Source: Planctomycetota bacterium | Lineage (GTDB): Bacteria > Planctomycetota > UBA1135 > GCA-002686595 | Direction of reading: 5' to 3' | Length of the DNA: 64,000 bases | Assembly: GCA_029259635.1 (NCBI GenBank) | Contig: JAJDEU010000013.1 | Coordinates: 372,001-436,000 of the forward strand | Part shown: positions 28,024-36,079 of the stretch, piece after piece | Layout: the number at the start of each line of letters is the position of its first letter | Numbering within the stretch: position 1 is the stretch's first letter | Program-made: the position numbers and the translations under genes | Notes under the pieces: model-generated | What the model saw: the letters and a program-made list of their open reading frames with translations, nothing else | What the model was told of the DNA's origin: nothing | Database searches by the model: none

Positions 28024-29484
28024 ATGACGCCGCTTCGCATTTGCATGCTCTCGTCAGAAGTCACGCCGTTCGCCAAGACCGGCGGATTGGCCGACGTTTC
28101 CGCCGCGCTTGCCGGCGAGCTTCATCGCAAAGGGCACGACGTGCTCTTGTTCATGCCGCTCTACGAGCGCGTTGAAAAGGGCGACTGGCAATTCGCAACC
28201 GTCGACGCTCTCCGCGAGTTCTCGGTTTCGTCGGGCGATCGCACCTATGACTTCAGGCTGTTTACTGCGCCGCTGCCGGGCGGCGGCATGCCGGTGCACA
28301 TGCTCTATTGCCCCGAGCTCTTCGGCGGCAGGGATATCTACACCTCCGATGATGACGAGCACGCGCGCTTCGGGATTTTCACCCGCGCCGTCATCGAGTG
28401 CTGCCAGCACCTGGGCTTCGCTCCCGATGTCTTCCATTGCAACGACTGGCACACCGCGCTCCTGCCGCTCTACCTCAAGGGTGTCTATGCCTGGGACAAG
28501 CTCTTCGCGAAAACCAAGAGCCTGCTCACCATTCACAACATCGGCTACCAAGGTCTGTTCCCTTCGGATTGTCTGCACAGCTTGGGCCTGACCGATGTAA
28601 GCAGTGCGCTCCACCAAGAAGACCTGAGCGATGGTGTCCTCAGCTTCCTCAAGACCGGATTGATCTATGCGGATCTCCTGAGCACCGTCAGCGTGACCTA
28701 CGCGAAAGAGATCCAGACCGCGGACTTTGGAATGGGGCTCGAAGAGCTCTTGAAGCACCGCGCCGATTCCTTAGTCGGTGTGGTCAACGGTGTGGACTAC
28801 GACATCTGGAGTCCGGAGAAGGACGAGCTGATTCCATGTCACTTCAGTGCGAACGAACTTGGCGGGAAAGAGCAGAACAAACGCGCTCTACTCGATGCCG
28901 TCCGACTGCCCTTTGACCGGGACGTACCGGTCTTTGGCATCGTGTCTCGCATGACCGTCCAGAAGGGCTTCGACCTGATGTTCAAGGTTCTGCCCCACGT
29001 CCTCTCGCGGACCGACGCTCGGTTGTGCGTTCTCGGGAGCGGAGAAGCGCGCTACGAGGATTTCTTCCGGCAACTGATGCACGAATTCCCGACGAAGGTC
29101 TCCTTCACAACGGATTTCAACGATCGCCTCGCTCACATGATTGAAGCCGGCAGCGACATCTTCTTGATGCCTTCCCGCTATGAGCCCTGCGGCCTCAATC
29201 AGATGTACAGCCTCAAGTACGGAACGATTCCGATCGTCCGCAAGACGGGCGGCTTGGCGGACACCGTCGAGCTGTTCGACCCCGAGACCGGCGAGGGCAC
29301 CGGCATCGTCTTCGATCACTACAGCCCTGACGCCTTCGATTGGGCCGTCCGTTATTCGCTCGAGCTGTGGGACAACCGACCCGCTTGGAAGCAGCTCGTT
29401 CAGAACGCCATGTCCAAAGACTTCTCTTGGACACATCAGGCCGACCGCTACGTCGAGCTCTATACAAAGCTCGCTGGCGAATAA
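28024..29484 (+). CDS. glgA: Glycogen synthase, GT5 family (486 aa)
   Basis: Transfers glucose from ADP-glucose to a growing alpha-1,4-glucan. Seen: the ADP-glucose site KTGGLADVSAAL (residues about 18-30), FHCNDWHTALLPLY, GVVNGVDYDIWSPE, the phosphate-binding FGIVSRMTVQKGFDL, and the C-terminal SRYEPCGLNQMYSLKYGT with RKTGGLADTV. Length is standard. With glgC at 19840 it gives the two core glycogen genes, but no branching enzyme or debranching gene is in the window. The next gene, an ATP-grasp ligase, follows by 57 bases on the same strand and is probably co-transcribed. Confidence 0.95.
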   Translation: MTPLRICMLSSEVTPFAKTGGLADVSAALAGELHRKGHDVLLFMPLYERVEKGDWQFATVDALREFSVSSGDRTYDFRLFTAPLPGGGMPVHMLYCPELFGGRDIYTSDDDEHARFGIFTRAVIECCQHLGFAPDVFHCNDWHTALLPLYLKGVYAWDKLFAKTKSLLTIHNIGYQGLFPSDCLHSLGLTDVSSALHQEDLSDGVLSFLKTGLIYADLLSTVSVTYAKEIQTADFGMGLEELLKHRADSLVGVVNGVDYDIWSPEKDELIPCHFSANELGGKEQNKRALLDAVRLPFDRDVPVFGIVSRMTVQKGFDLMFKVLPHVLSRTDARLCVLGSGEARYEDFFRQLMHEFPTKVSFTTDFNDRLAHMIEAGSDIFLMPSRYEPCGLNQMYSLKYGTIPIVRKTGGLADTVELFDPETGEGTGIVFDHYSPDAFDWAVRYSLELWDNRPAWKQLVQNAMSKDFSWTHQADRYVELYTKLAGE

Positions 29485-29541
29485 CTCAACCGACAGAACA
29501 CACTCTCCGGTCCCTCACAACTCCGACCGCACCAGATCGCC

Positions 29542-30762
29542 ATGCATGTCATCTTCGTCGAACCGGCATTCCCCCGTAACCAACGCGAGTTTCCGCGCGC
29601 ACTCGCCGCCGTCGGCGCTCGCGTAACCGGAATCGGCGAACGCCCGAAAGAGTATCTCGATCGCGAGCTTTTGAGCTGGATGTCCGAGTACATCCAAATC
29701 CCGTCGGTTTGCAGCGAGAGCGCGCTCGAAGACGCGGTGCGAAAGGTCCAAGCCAAGAGCTGGGTGGACCGCATCGAATCGACCGTCGAAGCACACACAA
29801 TGCCCGTGGCTCACATTCGCGAACGTTGTTCCATTCCGGGCACATCGACGAAGACGGCCTATCTCTGTCGCGACAAGCCGGCCATGAAGGAAGTCTTGAG
29901 CGAAGCCGGCGTCCCCTGCGCGCAGTCCACCGGCGCGGCCTCGGAAGAAGAGGTTCGCGAGTTCGTGGCAAAAGTCGGGTACCCCGTCATTCTCAAGCCG
30001 CGCGACGGAGCGGGCGCGGCCGGTACCTTCCGCGCGAACAATGACGAAGAGCTCGTTACTGCAATGGAGGGTTCAGGAGTTGCCCAGGGAGTGCCCACTG
30101 CCGTTGAAGAGTTCATCGAGGGGCACGAAGCCTTCTTCGACACCATCACCATCAATGGAAAGATCGAGCACGAATTCATCTCGCACTACTATCCCGGCGT
30201 ACTCGAGGCGATGCGAGAGCGATGGATCTCGCCCCAGATCGTTGTGACCAATCGCAATGATTCAGAGGACTACTCTGAGGTACGCAAGATGTGCGAGAAG
30301 GTCATCGAGGTGCTCGAGATCGAAACCTCCGCCACGCACATGGAGTGGTTCTTCGGCCCCAAGGGGCTCAAGTTCTCCGAGATCGGCTGTCGTCCGCCCG
30401 GCGTGCGCGTTTGGGACATCTACGGCGCGGCGAACGACATCGACGTCTACGAAGAGTGGGCCAATGCGATTGTTCACGGGCGTGCGGGAGCCAAGGCTTC
30501 CAGGCGCTTTGCAGGTGGAATGATCGCGCTACGTCCCGACGCCAATGGTCAGATCACCGGCTACGAAGGCGTCGAACAGATCGAGCGCGAGTTCAAAGAC
30601 AGCATCATTGACTCGTACTTCCCCCCGCCCGGCACCGCGACGCAAGGCGTCGAAGGCGGCTACATGGCGAACGCGTGGATGCGCTTGCGCCATCCCGACT
30701 ATGACGACCTTCGCCGAATCATGGACCACGTCGGCGAGACCATCAAAGTCCACGCCCGCTAG
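29542..30762 (+). CDS. ATP-grasp carboxylate-amine ligase-like protein D (406 aa)
   Basis: Third of three mutually similar ATP-grasp paralogues in this locus. Motifs: VGYPVILKPRDGAGAAGTF (about residues 146-164), EEFIEGHEAFFDTI, THMEWFFGPKGLKFSEIGCR. The N-terminal domain (MHVIFVEPAFPRNQREFPRA) parallels protein B (MNVLMISPGFPEDLAFFTRG). It sits 57 bases after glgA on the plus strand, physically linking the ligase set to glycogen synthase. It converges with the monooxygenase fusion gene only 11 bases downstream. Confidence 0.85.
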   Translation: MHVIFVEPAFPRNQREFPRALAAVGARVTGIGERPKEYLDRELLSWMSEYIQIPSVCSESALEDAVRKVQAKSWVDRIESTVEAHTMPVAHIRERCSIPGTSTKTAYLCRDKPAMKEVLSEAGVPCAQSTGAASEEEVREFVAKVGYPVILKPRDGAGAAGTFRANNDEELVTAMEGSGVAQGVPTAVEEFIEGHEAFFDTITINGKIEHEFISHYYPGVLEAMRERWISPQIVVTNRNDSEDYSEVRKMCEKVIEVLEIETSATHMEWFFGPKGLKFSEIGCRPPGVRVWDIYGAANDIDVYEEWANAIVHGRAGAKASRRFAGGMIALRPDANGQITGYEGVEQIEREFKDSIIDSYFPPPGTATQGVEGGYMANAWMRLRHPDYDDLRRIMDHVGETIKVHAR

Positions 30763-30773
30763 TCGTCCGCGCG

Positions 30774-33050
30774 CTAGTCGCTCTTCGGTCTCGGCCGAAT
30801 CGCCTCGAGCTGCTTCGGCACCCAGTGATCGGGATAGTCGTAAGCGATCGCGGCATTTAGAGTGAGCTGCGGATCAGCCAGGTGCGGACGCGCCAGCGCG
30901 CAGAGGTCTGCGCGCCCCGCCGCGAGCACGGTATTCACGTGGTCGTAACCCTGAATAGCGCCGACGGCCATCACCGCCATGCCGGTTTCGTGACGGATTC
31001 GCTCGGCAAACGGCACCTGGTACATGCGCCCATAGCCGGGAACGGATTCCGGCGTGTTGCCCGCCGTCGAGACGTCGACAACATCACAACCGCCCTCACC
31101 CAGCCATCGCGCAAGCTCGACCGACTCCTCGATCGTCTGTCCGCCCGAATCGTCGAGCCAATCCGTCGCGGAGATTCGAACGAAGAGAGGCCGCTCTTGG
31201 GGCCATGCCGCGCGGACGGCTCGCAACACTTCGAGCGGGAAGCGCGCGCGGTTCTCCAGCGAGCCACCGTACTCATCGGTGCGCTTGTTCGCCTTCGGGG
31301 AGAGAAAGCTCGAGAGCAAATACCCGTGAGCCATGTGCAACTCGACAACGTCGAATCCAATCCTCAAGGCGCGCTCTGTCGCGCTCACGAACTGATCGCG
31401 AATACGATCCATGTCGGCGCGATCCATCTCTTTCGGAGCCGGCCAATCAGAATCGAAAGCTGAGCTGGATGGACCGATGGCCTCCCATGCCTCCGCTCCG
31501 GAGAGCGGCTTATCACCTTCCCACGGCAGACTGCACGACGCCTTTCGCCCGGCGTGCGCGAGCTGAATTCCAAACTTACTGGGCGAGGTCTTGTGAACGA
31601 AGTCCACGATTCGCTTCCACGCTGACTCGTGCTCATCGTTGTACAAGCCCGCGCAACCGTGAGAGATACGGCCCTCTTCAGAGACGTTCGTCATCTCGGT
31701 AAACATCAAGCCCGGCCCGCCGAGACTCAGCCCGCCGTAGTGCACGAAGTGCCAATCTCCCACCGTGCCATCCGTCGCCGAGTACTGGCACATGGGAGAC
31801 ACGACGACGCGGTTTTGGAGAGTCAGGTCGCGCGTTGTGAAGGGAGTAAACATTGGAAGCGGGTAGGTCCCGTCAGCGCTCTTTGCAGCACCGACATCCT
31901 TCGCATACCACTCGCGAACGCGCTCGATCAGAGCCGGATCGCGCTCGGTCAGGTTGTCCCATGTGATGCGCTTCGAGCGCGACATCAGGTTGAACTTGAA
32001 CTGGATGGGATTCTGTTTCGTGAAGCGATCGCAGTCTTCGAACCACTCCAGGCTGGTTTGAGCGGCCTTCTGAACCTTGAGCGAGTCCACCCATCGCGCC
32101 TCTTCGTAGTCGGCCAAGGCTTTGGGGACGTCCTTCAGGCCAGTTCGTTTAAACGCATCCACCAGCGCGATCGCATCCTCCATCGCCAGCTTCGTACCCG
32201 ATCCAATGGAAAAGTGAGCCGTGTGCGCCGCGTCGCCGATCAAGACAATGTTCTTGTAGAACCAGCGCTCGTTGCGAACCGTCGGGAAGGTCCTCCACAT
32301 GGAACGATTAACGAGCAGCTCGTGACCGTCGAGGTCCTCCGCGAAGAGCTTTTGGCAATAAGCAACGGTCTCTTCTTCCGACGCCGTGTCGAGCCCAGCG
32401 CTCTTCCAGGTCTCCTCCGAGCACTCGACGATGAAGGTGCTCAAATCGCGATCGGCGCCGTTCGAAACTTTCTGAAAGGGATAGGCGTGTATCTGAAAGA
32501 GACCGTGCTTGTTCTCTTTGAAGATGAACGTAAAGGCGTCCAGCGCCTTCGTGGTACCCAACCAAGAGAACTTGTTCTTTCGCCAATCGAGGCTCGGCTG
32601 AAAGTGCTCGGAGTGAGCCTCGCGGATGAAGCTGTTGATGCCATCGCTCGCCACAATTAAATCCGCATCGGCGAACTCGTCGAGGCTCTCGACTTCGCGC
32701 TCAAACTCAAGCTCGACGCCCAGCTCGCGACAGCGCTCGTGGAAGAGCAGCAGCAACTTTTTGCGAGCCATTCCACAGAAGCCATGGCCCGTGGAACGAA
32801 CACACTCACCGCCGTAATGGGTGTCGATATCCGTCCAGTAGACGAACTCATCCATGATTCGAGCATGGCTCTCGGGGTCGGCTTCCTCAAAGCCGCTCAT
32901 CGTCTCATCTGAGAAGACCACGCCCCACCCGAAGGTGTCTTCGGGTTGATTGCGTTCAATCACGCGAACTTCGCAATCCGGGAAGTTCCTCTTCATGAGG
33001 ATGCCGAGATAGAGCCCCCCGGGGCCGCCGCCGATGCAAACCACTTTCAT
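30774..33050 (-). CDS. Bifunctional flavin monooxygenase / OYE-family oxidoreductase (salicylyl-CoA 5-hydroxylase or 2-aminobenzoyl-CoA monooxygenase/reductase type), 758 aa
   Basis: Two fused flavoenzymes. The N-terminal half (1-390) is an FAD aromatic-ring hydroxylase with IGGGPGGLYLGILMK (dinucleotide-binding GxGxxG), TFGWGVVFSD and LIGDAAHTAHFSIGSGTKLA. The C-terminal half (about 400-750) is an Old Yellow Enzyme domain beginning FTPFTTRDLTLQNRVVVSPMCQYSA, with HMAHGYLLSSFLSP and ENRARFPLEVLRAVR. This domain order is known from 2-aminobenzoyl-CoA monooxygenase/reductase and salicylyl-CoA 5-hydroxylase fusions, which hydroxylate and then reduce aromatic CoA esters. No CoA ligase or ring-cleavage gene is adjacent, so the physiological substrate is open. 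Confidence 0.88.
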   Translation of the reverse strand: MKVVCIGGGPGGLYLGILMKRNFPDCEVRVIERNQPEDTFGWGVVFSDETMSGFEEADPESHARIMDEFVYWTDIDTHYGGECVRSTGHGFCGMARKKLLLLFHERCRELGVELEFEREVESLDEFADADLIVASDGINSFIREAHSEHFQPSLDWRKNKFSWLGTTKALDAFTFIFKENKHGLFQIHAYPFQKVSNGADRDLSTFIVECSEETWKSAGLDTASEEETVAYCQKLFAEDLDGHELLVNRSMWRTFPTVRNERWFYKNIVLIGDAAHTAHFSIGSGTKLAMEDAIALVDAFKRTGLKDVPKALADYEEARWVDSLKVQKAAQTSLEWFEDCDRFTKQNPIQFKFNLMSRSKRITWDNLTERDPALIERVREWYAKDVGAAKSADGTYPLPMFTPFTTRDLTLQNRVVVSPMCQYSATDGTVGDWHFVHYGGLSLGGPGLMFTEMTNVSEEGRISHGCAGLYNDEHESAWKRIVDFVHKTSPSKFGIQLAHAGRKASCSLPWEGDKPLSGAEAWEAIGPSSSAFDSDWPAPKEMDRADMDRIRDQFVSATERALRIGFDVVELHMAHGYLLSSFLSPKANKRTDEYGGSLENRARFPLEVLRAVRAAWPQERPLFVRISATDWLDDSGGQTIEESVELARWLGEGGCDVVDVSTAGNTPESVPGYGRMYQVPFAERIRHETGMAVMAVGAIQGYDHVNTVLAAGRADLCALARPHLADPQLTLNAAIAYDYPDHWVPKQLEAIRPRPKSD

Positions 33051-33376
33051 TGATTCATGAGCCTTTCGCGTGCGATGAATGCACCGGCGGAGCCTACAAG
33101 TAGCGGACAGAATTGACTACTGATGCGGAGCTTCAGTTGATCGCCCTGCGCACATTGGCGAACGAGATAGGTTCGCTTTGCCGAAAACTCGCTCCGAAAT
33201 GCTGTCTCAAGCGCCCTGCCTCGGGCGGAAGATTTTTCGATAACGGAATTTTCCGGGCGACCTCCAGCACAGCCCCGAGCCACGTCGAAATGTTGAAAAT
33301 CCTCGCGGGTCAATAATGACGAGAAGCAGGTGAGCTCCCCCGCCTCACCCTGCCCCGCGCGCGGAGAGGTCTCCCT
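33051..33376. other. Intergenic region upstream of the hybrid histidine kinase
   Basis: 326 bases between divergent genes. A 67-codon plus-strand frame (33113-33316) is present but begins without a ribosome site and has no recognisable features; I treat it as chance. The last bases hold the GGAGAGG site that supports the TTG start of the kinase. No repeat or strong hairpin was seen. Confidence 0.5.
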
Positions 33377-35665
33377 TTGGGTCTACGCGGAAAACTCCTC
33401 ACTCGAATCGTGCTACCTGTGGCGGCTCTCGTAGCTGCCTTATGGTTTCTCGAAAGAGACAGCAATCGCGGCGACGCGTTGGAGACTGCCGAGCTGCGTC
33501 TCGAGACTTCCGCATCTACGGCCTCTGAGCTCTTGGAGTATCGCGTGGACGAGCTCAACAAGATCCTCTCTGGAGTCTTGTCGCAAGATGCCGTTGCCAA
33601 GTACTTCGAGTACCGCAATTTGGGCCAGCACTCGCAAGCCGAGCAGATGCGGGCTTCGATTGAAAACTCGGGCAAGCGACTGTTCTTGCTTACGCCCAAT
33701 CTCCAATCCATCGAGCTCTATGATTCCGAAGGCGAGCGCTTTCTCTCCGTCACCGACCGCACGCCCGATCGAGAATCAGAAAACGTAAGCGACCTCGATT
33801 GGTACAACGACGCGAGGACGGAACTCTTCAGCGTCTATTGCGTAGGCGGTGGTTTCGCTCGTATCTCGCGAATGGAGTCGCTCCTCACTTCGAATGAGCG
33901 CGTGACGGGCTCAATGATCGTCGACATCGGGCGTATTGCGGAACCCATCTTTGGGTTCTCAACCAAAGGCACCGAGGGAATTCGCGCTCGCCTGGTGTGC
34001 CGGCACGATCAGCTAATCTTCGGCTTGGGTACTGGCCGAGTTTCCGGCGAGCGCATACGAAACGTCGCACCGCAGCCCTTCTGCGGCGGAGAGCTCGTTT
34101 TTGAGCAATCGCGGGAGAGTGCTCTTGCCGGAGCCAAGCGATCCGAGGGTCGCGGTCTAGTGATCGCCGTGCTCACTCTCTTCGTCCTTCTCATCACGGT
34201 TTGGGCGGGTCTCAGAAAGATCGTCTTGCAGCCAGCTTCGAAGTTACTCGAGGTCATTCAAGCCTTCGAGCGCGGAAAGCCGCTTCCGTTCAAACCATCG
34301 GAAGAGGATCTGGGGGACGAGCTTGCCAAACTCGACGTCGCGTTCCGCGGCGCTATCGAGTGCGAGCGACGGTCGAGTAATAGCTTGCTCGAACTCAACC
34401 AAACCCTTGAAGGACGAGTCACGGAACGCACGCAAGAACTCGCGCAAGCCCGCGACCAGGCCCTCGCGGCCAGTCGAACGAAGAGCGCCTTCCTTGCGAA
34501 CATGAGCCACGAAATCCGCACCCCTATGAACGGAGTCATCGGGATGCTCGACCTCTTGATGACTACGGAACTGGATGGCGAGCAGCACGAATTCGCCGAC
34601 ACTGCGCGGAGCTCCGCGGGTAGCCTGCTGACCGTCATCAACGACGTCCTCGATTTCTCGAAAATCGAAGCCGGTCGACTCGATCTCGAGCAAAGAGAGT
34701 TCGTTCCCGCGAAAACGATCGACGAGGTCTTTCACCTGCTCTCCATCGCGGCGCTGCAAAAGGGATTGGTGCTCACTTCCGAGATCCCCCAAGAGCTTTC
34801 GAGATCCTACATCGGGGATTCCACTCGACTCAGGCAGGTCCTTACCAATCTCGTGAGCAACGCGATCAAGTTCACGGATCGAGGCCAGATCAAAATCGGT
34901 GCCCAAATCCAAGAAGAGTCAAAAACCGAGACCATCGTCTACCTCGAAGTCTCGGACAGTGGCATCGGGGTTCCGCTGGAGAATCAGGCCGCGATTTTCG
35001 ATGTCTTCAGCCAAGCAGATAATTCGACGACGAGAAAGTTCGGTGGAACGGGTTTGGGCTTGTCCATCTGCAAGAACCTCGTTGAACTGATGGGCGGTGA
35101 GATCGGTGTAGATAGCAAGCCGGGTGAATTCAGCAAGTTTTGGTTCACCATTTGCTTCTCAAGAGAGTTCGTAACCGACGTTGCTGCGGCGACCACGCGA
35201 ACCACCACGACCGAGCTCGCCGCTGACTCCGAGTATCTCCACCGAACGACGCCGGGGCTCTTCAGCCTGCCATCCGAGAGCCGGCGACTGCTGCTGGCCG
35301 AGGACAATCCGGTCAACCAACTCGTCGCCACCAGAACCCTCGAGCGATTGGGTTATGAAGTGAGCGTGGCCGAGAATGGACTTCAAGCTCTGAAGTTTCT
35401 CCGTGAGGAGACCTTCGGGCTGGTGCTCATGGACTGCCAGATGCCCGAGCTGGACGGGTATCAAACAACGGCGACTATCCGTCGCGGAGAAGCTGGACGA
35501 GCCGACCTCCCCGTCATCGCGATGACGGCCAACGCCATGCAGGGCGACCGCGAGCGGTGCCTCGAAGCCGGCATGGATGACTACCTGTCGAAACCGATCG
35601 ACACCGACGCTCTCGCTGAGAAGCTGGCCTACTGGCTCGGCGAGCGGCGTCCGCTGAATCAATAA
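33377..35665 (+). CDS. Membrane hybrid sensor histidine kinase/response regulator (762 aa)
   Basis: Order of parts: membrane helix (about residues 8-24), extracytoplasmic sensor region (about 25-255, no recognised ligand motif), membrane helix (GLVIAVLTLFVLLITVWAGL, about 256-276), HAMP-like linker, coiled coil (LNQTLEGRVTERTQELAQAR), HisKA with phospho-acceptor His in SHEIRTPMNG (about 378), HATPase with NAIKF, DSGIGVP and GGTGLGL boxes, then a receiver domain (about 635-755) with acidic pair AEDN, phospho-acceptor Asp in LVLMDCQMPELDG and lysine in YLSKPID. Start is TTG, supported by GGAGAGG seven bases upstream; no ATG is better placed. No output regulator gene is adjacent, so it likely signals to a distant HPt or regulator. 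Confidence 0.92.
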   Translation: MGLRGKLLTRIVLPVAALVAALWFLERDSNRGDALETAELRLETSASTASELLEYRVDELNKILSGVLSQDAVAKYFEYRNLGQHSQAEQMRASIENSGKRLFLLTPNLQSIELYDSEGERFLSVTDRTPDRESENVSDLDWYNDARTELFSVYCVGGGFARISRMESLLTSNERVTGSMIVDIGRIAEPIFGFSTKGTEGIRARLVCRHDQLIFGLGTGRVSGERIRNVAPQPFCGGELVFEQSRESALAGAKRSEGRGLVIAVLTLFVLLITVWAGLRKIVLQPASKLLEVIQAFERGKPLPFKPSEEDLGDELAKLDVAFRGAIECERRSSNSLLELNQTLEGRVTERTQELAQARDQALAASRTKSAFLANMSHEIRTPMNGVIGMLDLLMTTELDGEQHEFADTARSSAGSLLTVINDVLDFSKIEAGRLDLEQREFVPAKTIDEVFHLLSIAALQKGLVLTSEIPQELSRSYIGDSTRLRQVLTNLVSNAIKFTDRGQIKIGAQIQEESKTETIVYLEVSDSGIGVPLENQAAIFDVFSQADNSTTRKFGGTGLGLSICKNLVELMGGEIGVDSKPGEFSKFWFTICFSREFVTDVAAATTRTTTTELAADSEYLHRTTPGLFSLPSESRRLLLAEDNPVNQLVATRTLERLGYEVSVAENGLQALKFLREETFGLVLMDCQMPELDGYQTTATIRRGEAGRADLPVIAMTANAMQGDRERCLEAGMDDYLSKPIDTDALAEKLAYWLGERRPLNQ

Positions 35666-36079
35666 TTCGGCATCCGGTCGTGTTGGCGGCACCGACCCTG
35701 GGCACCGCCTGGGGTCCAGACCTCATTTTCGAGGTGCGCCGGCGCGGGCTCTTCGGAGCTCGACCCGTCGACGGGAGCGACTGACTCCTCACCGGCCGCC
35801 CCAGAGCCCCATTCCGGTGCGTGGCTACTCCATCCCCGCGTTCTCGAGGAACTTCGCGCCGAAAATCCCCCGCAGGTCCGACGGAACCCAAGCGCACGCC
35901 AATCGCTCTTAGCTCTTTAGAGCACGGAGCTAAGGTCGATCCGGCCACCCGTGCTCTCACCCCTCAAGTACACTAACTGTACGGGGGATCTCCGGCTGGC
36001 CCTCTCTGTTCTCGCGAGCTCCCCACTTCTGTGTGCTTCCCCTCAGCACCCTCGTCGCCGCTCCCTCGTTTGGTACCGA
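35666..36079. other. Intergenic region upstream of the PKD protease
   Basis: 414 bases with no supported gene. The plus frame of the protease is open back to 35951, but its translation before residue 44 (the ATG at 36080) is not signal-like. The region should carry the protease promoter. I saw no clear inverted repeat, tandem repeat or T-run terminator after the kinase gene. Confidence 0.5.

Noticed and set aside
33113..33316. Small plus-strand frame of 67 codons
   Set aside because: No ribosome site, no recognisable features, and two cysteines alone are not a motif; treated as chance.
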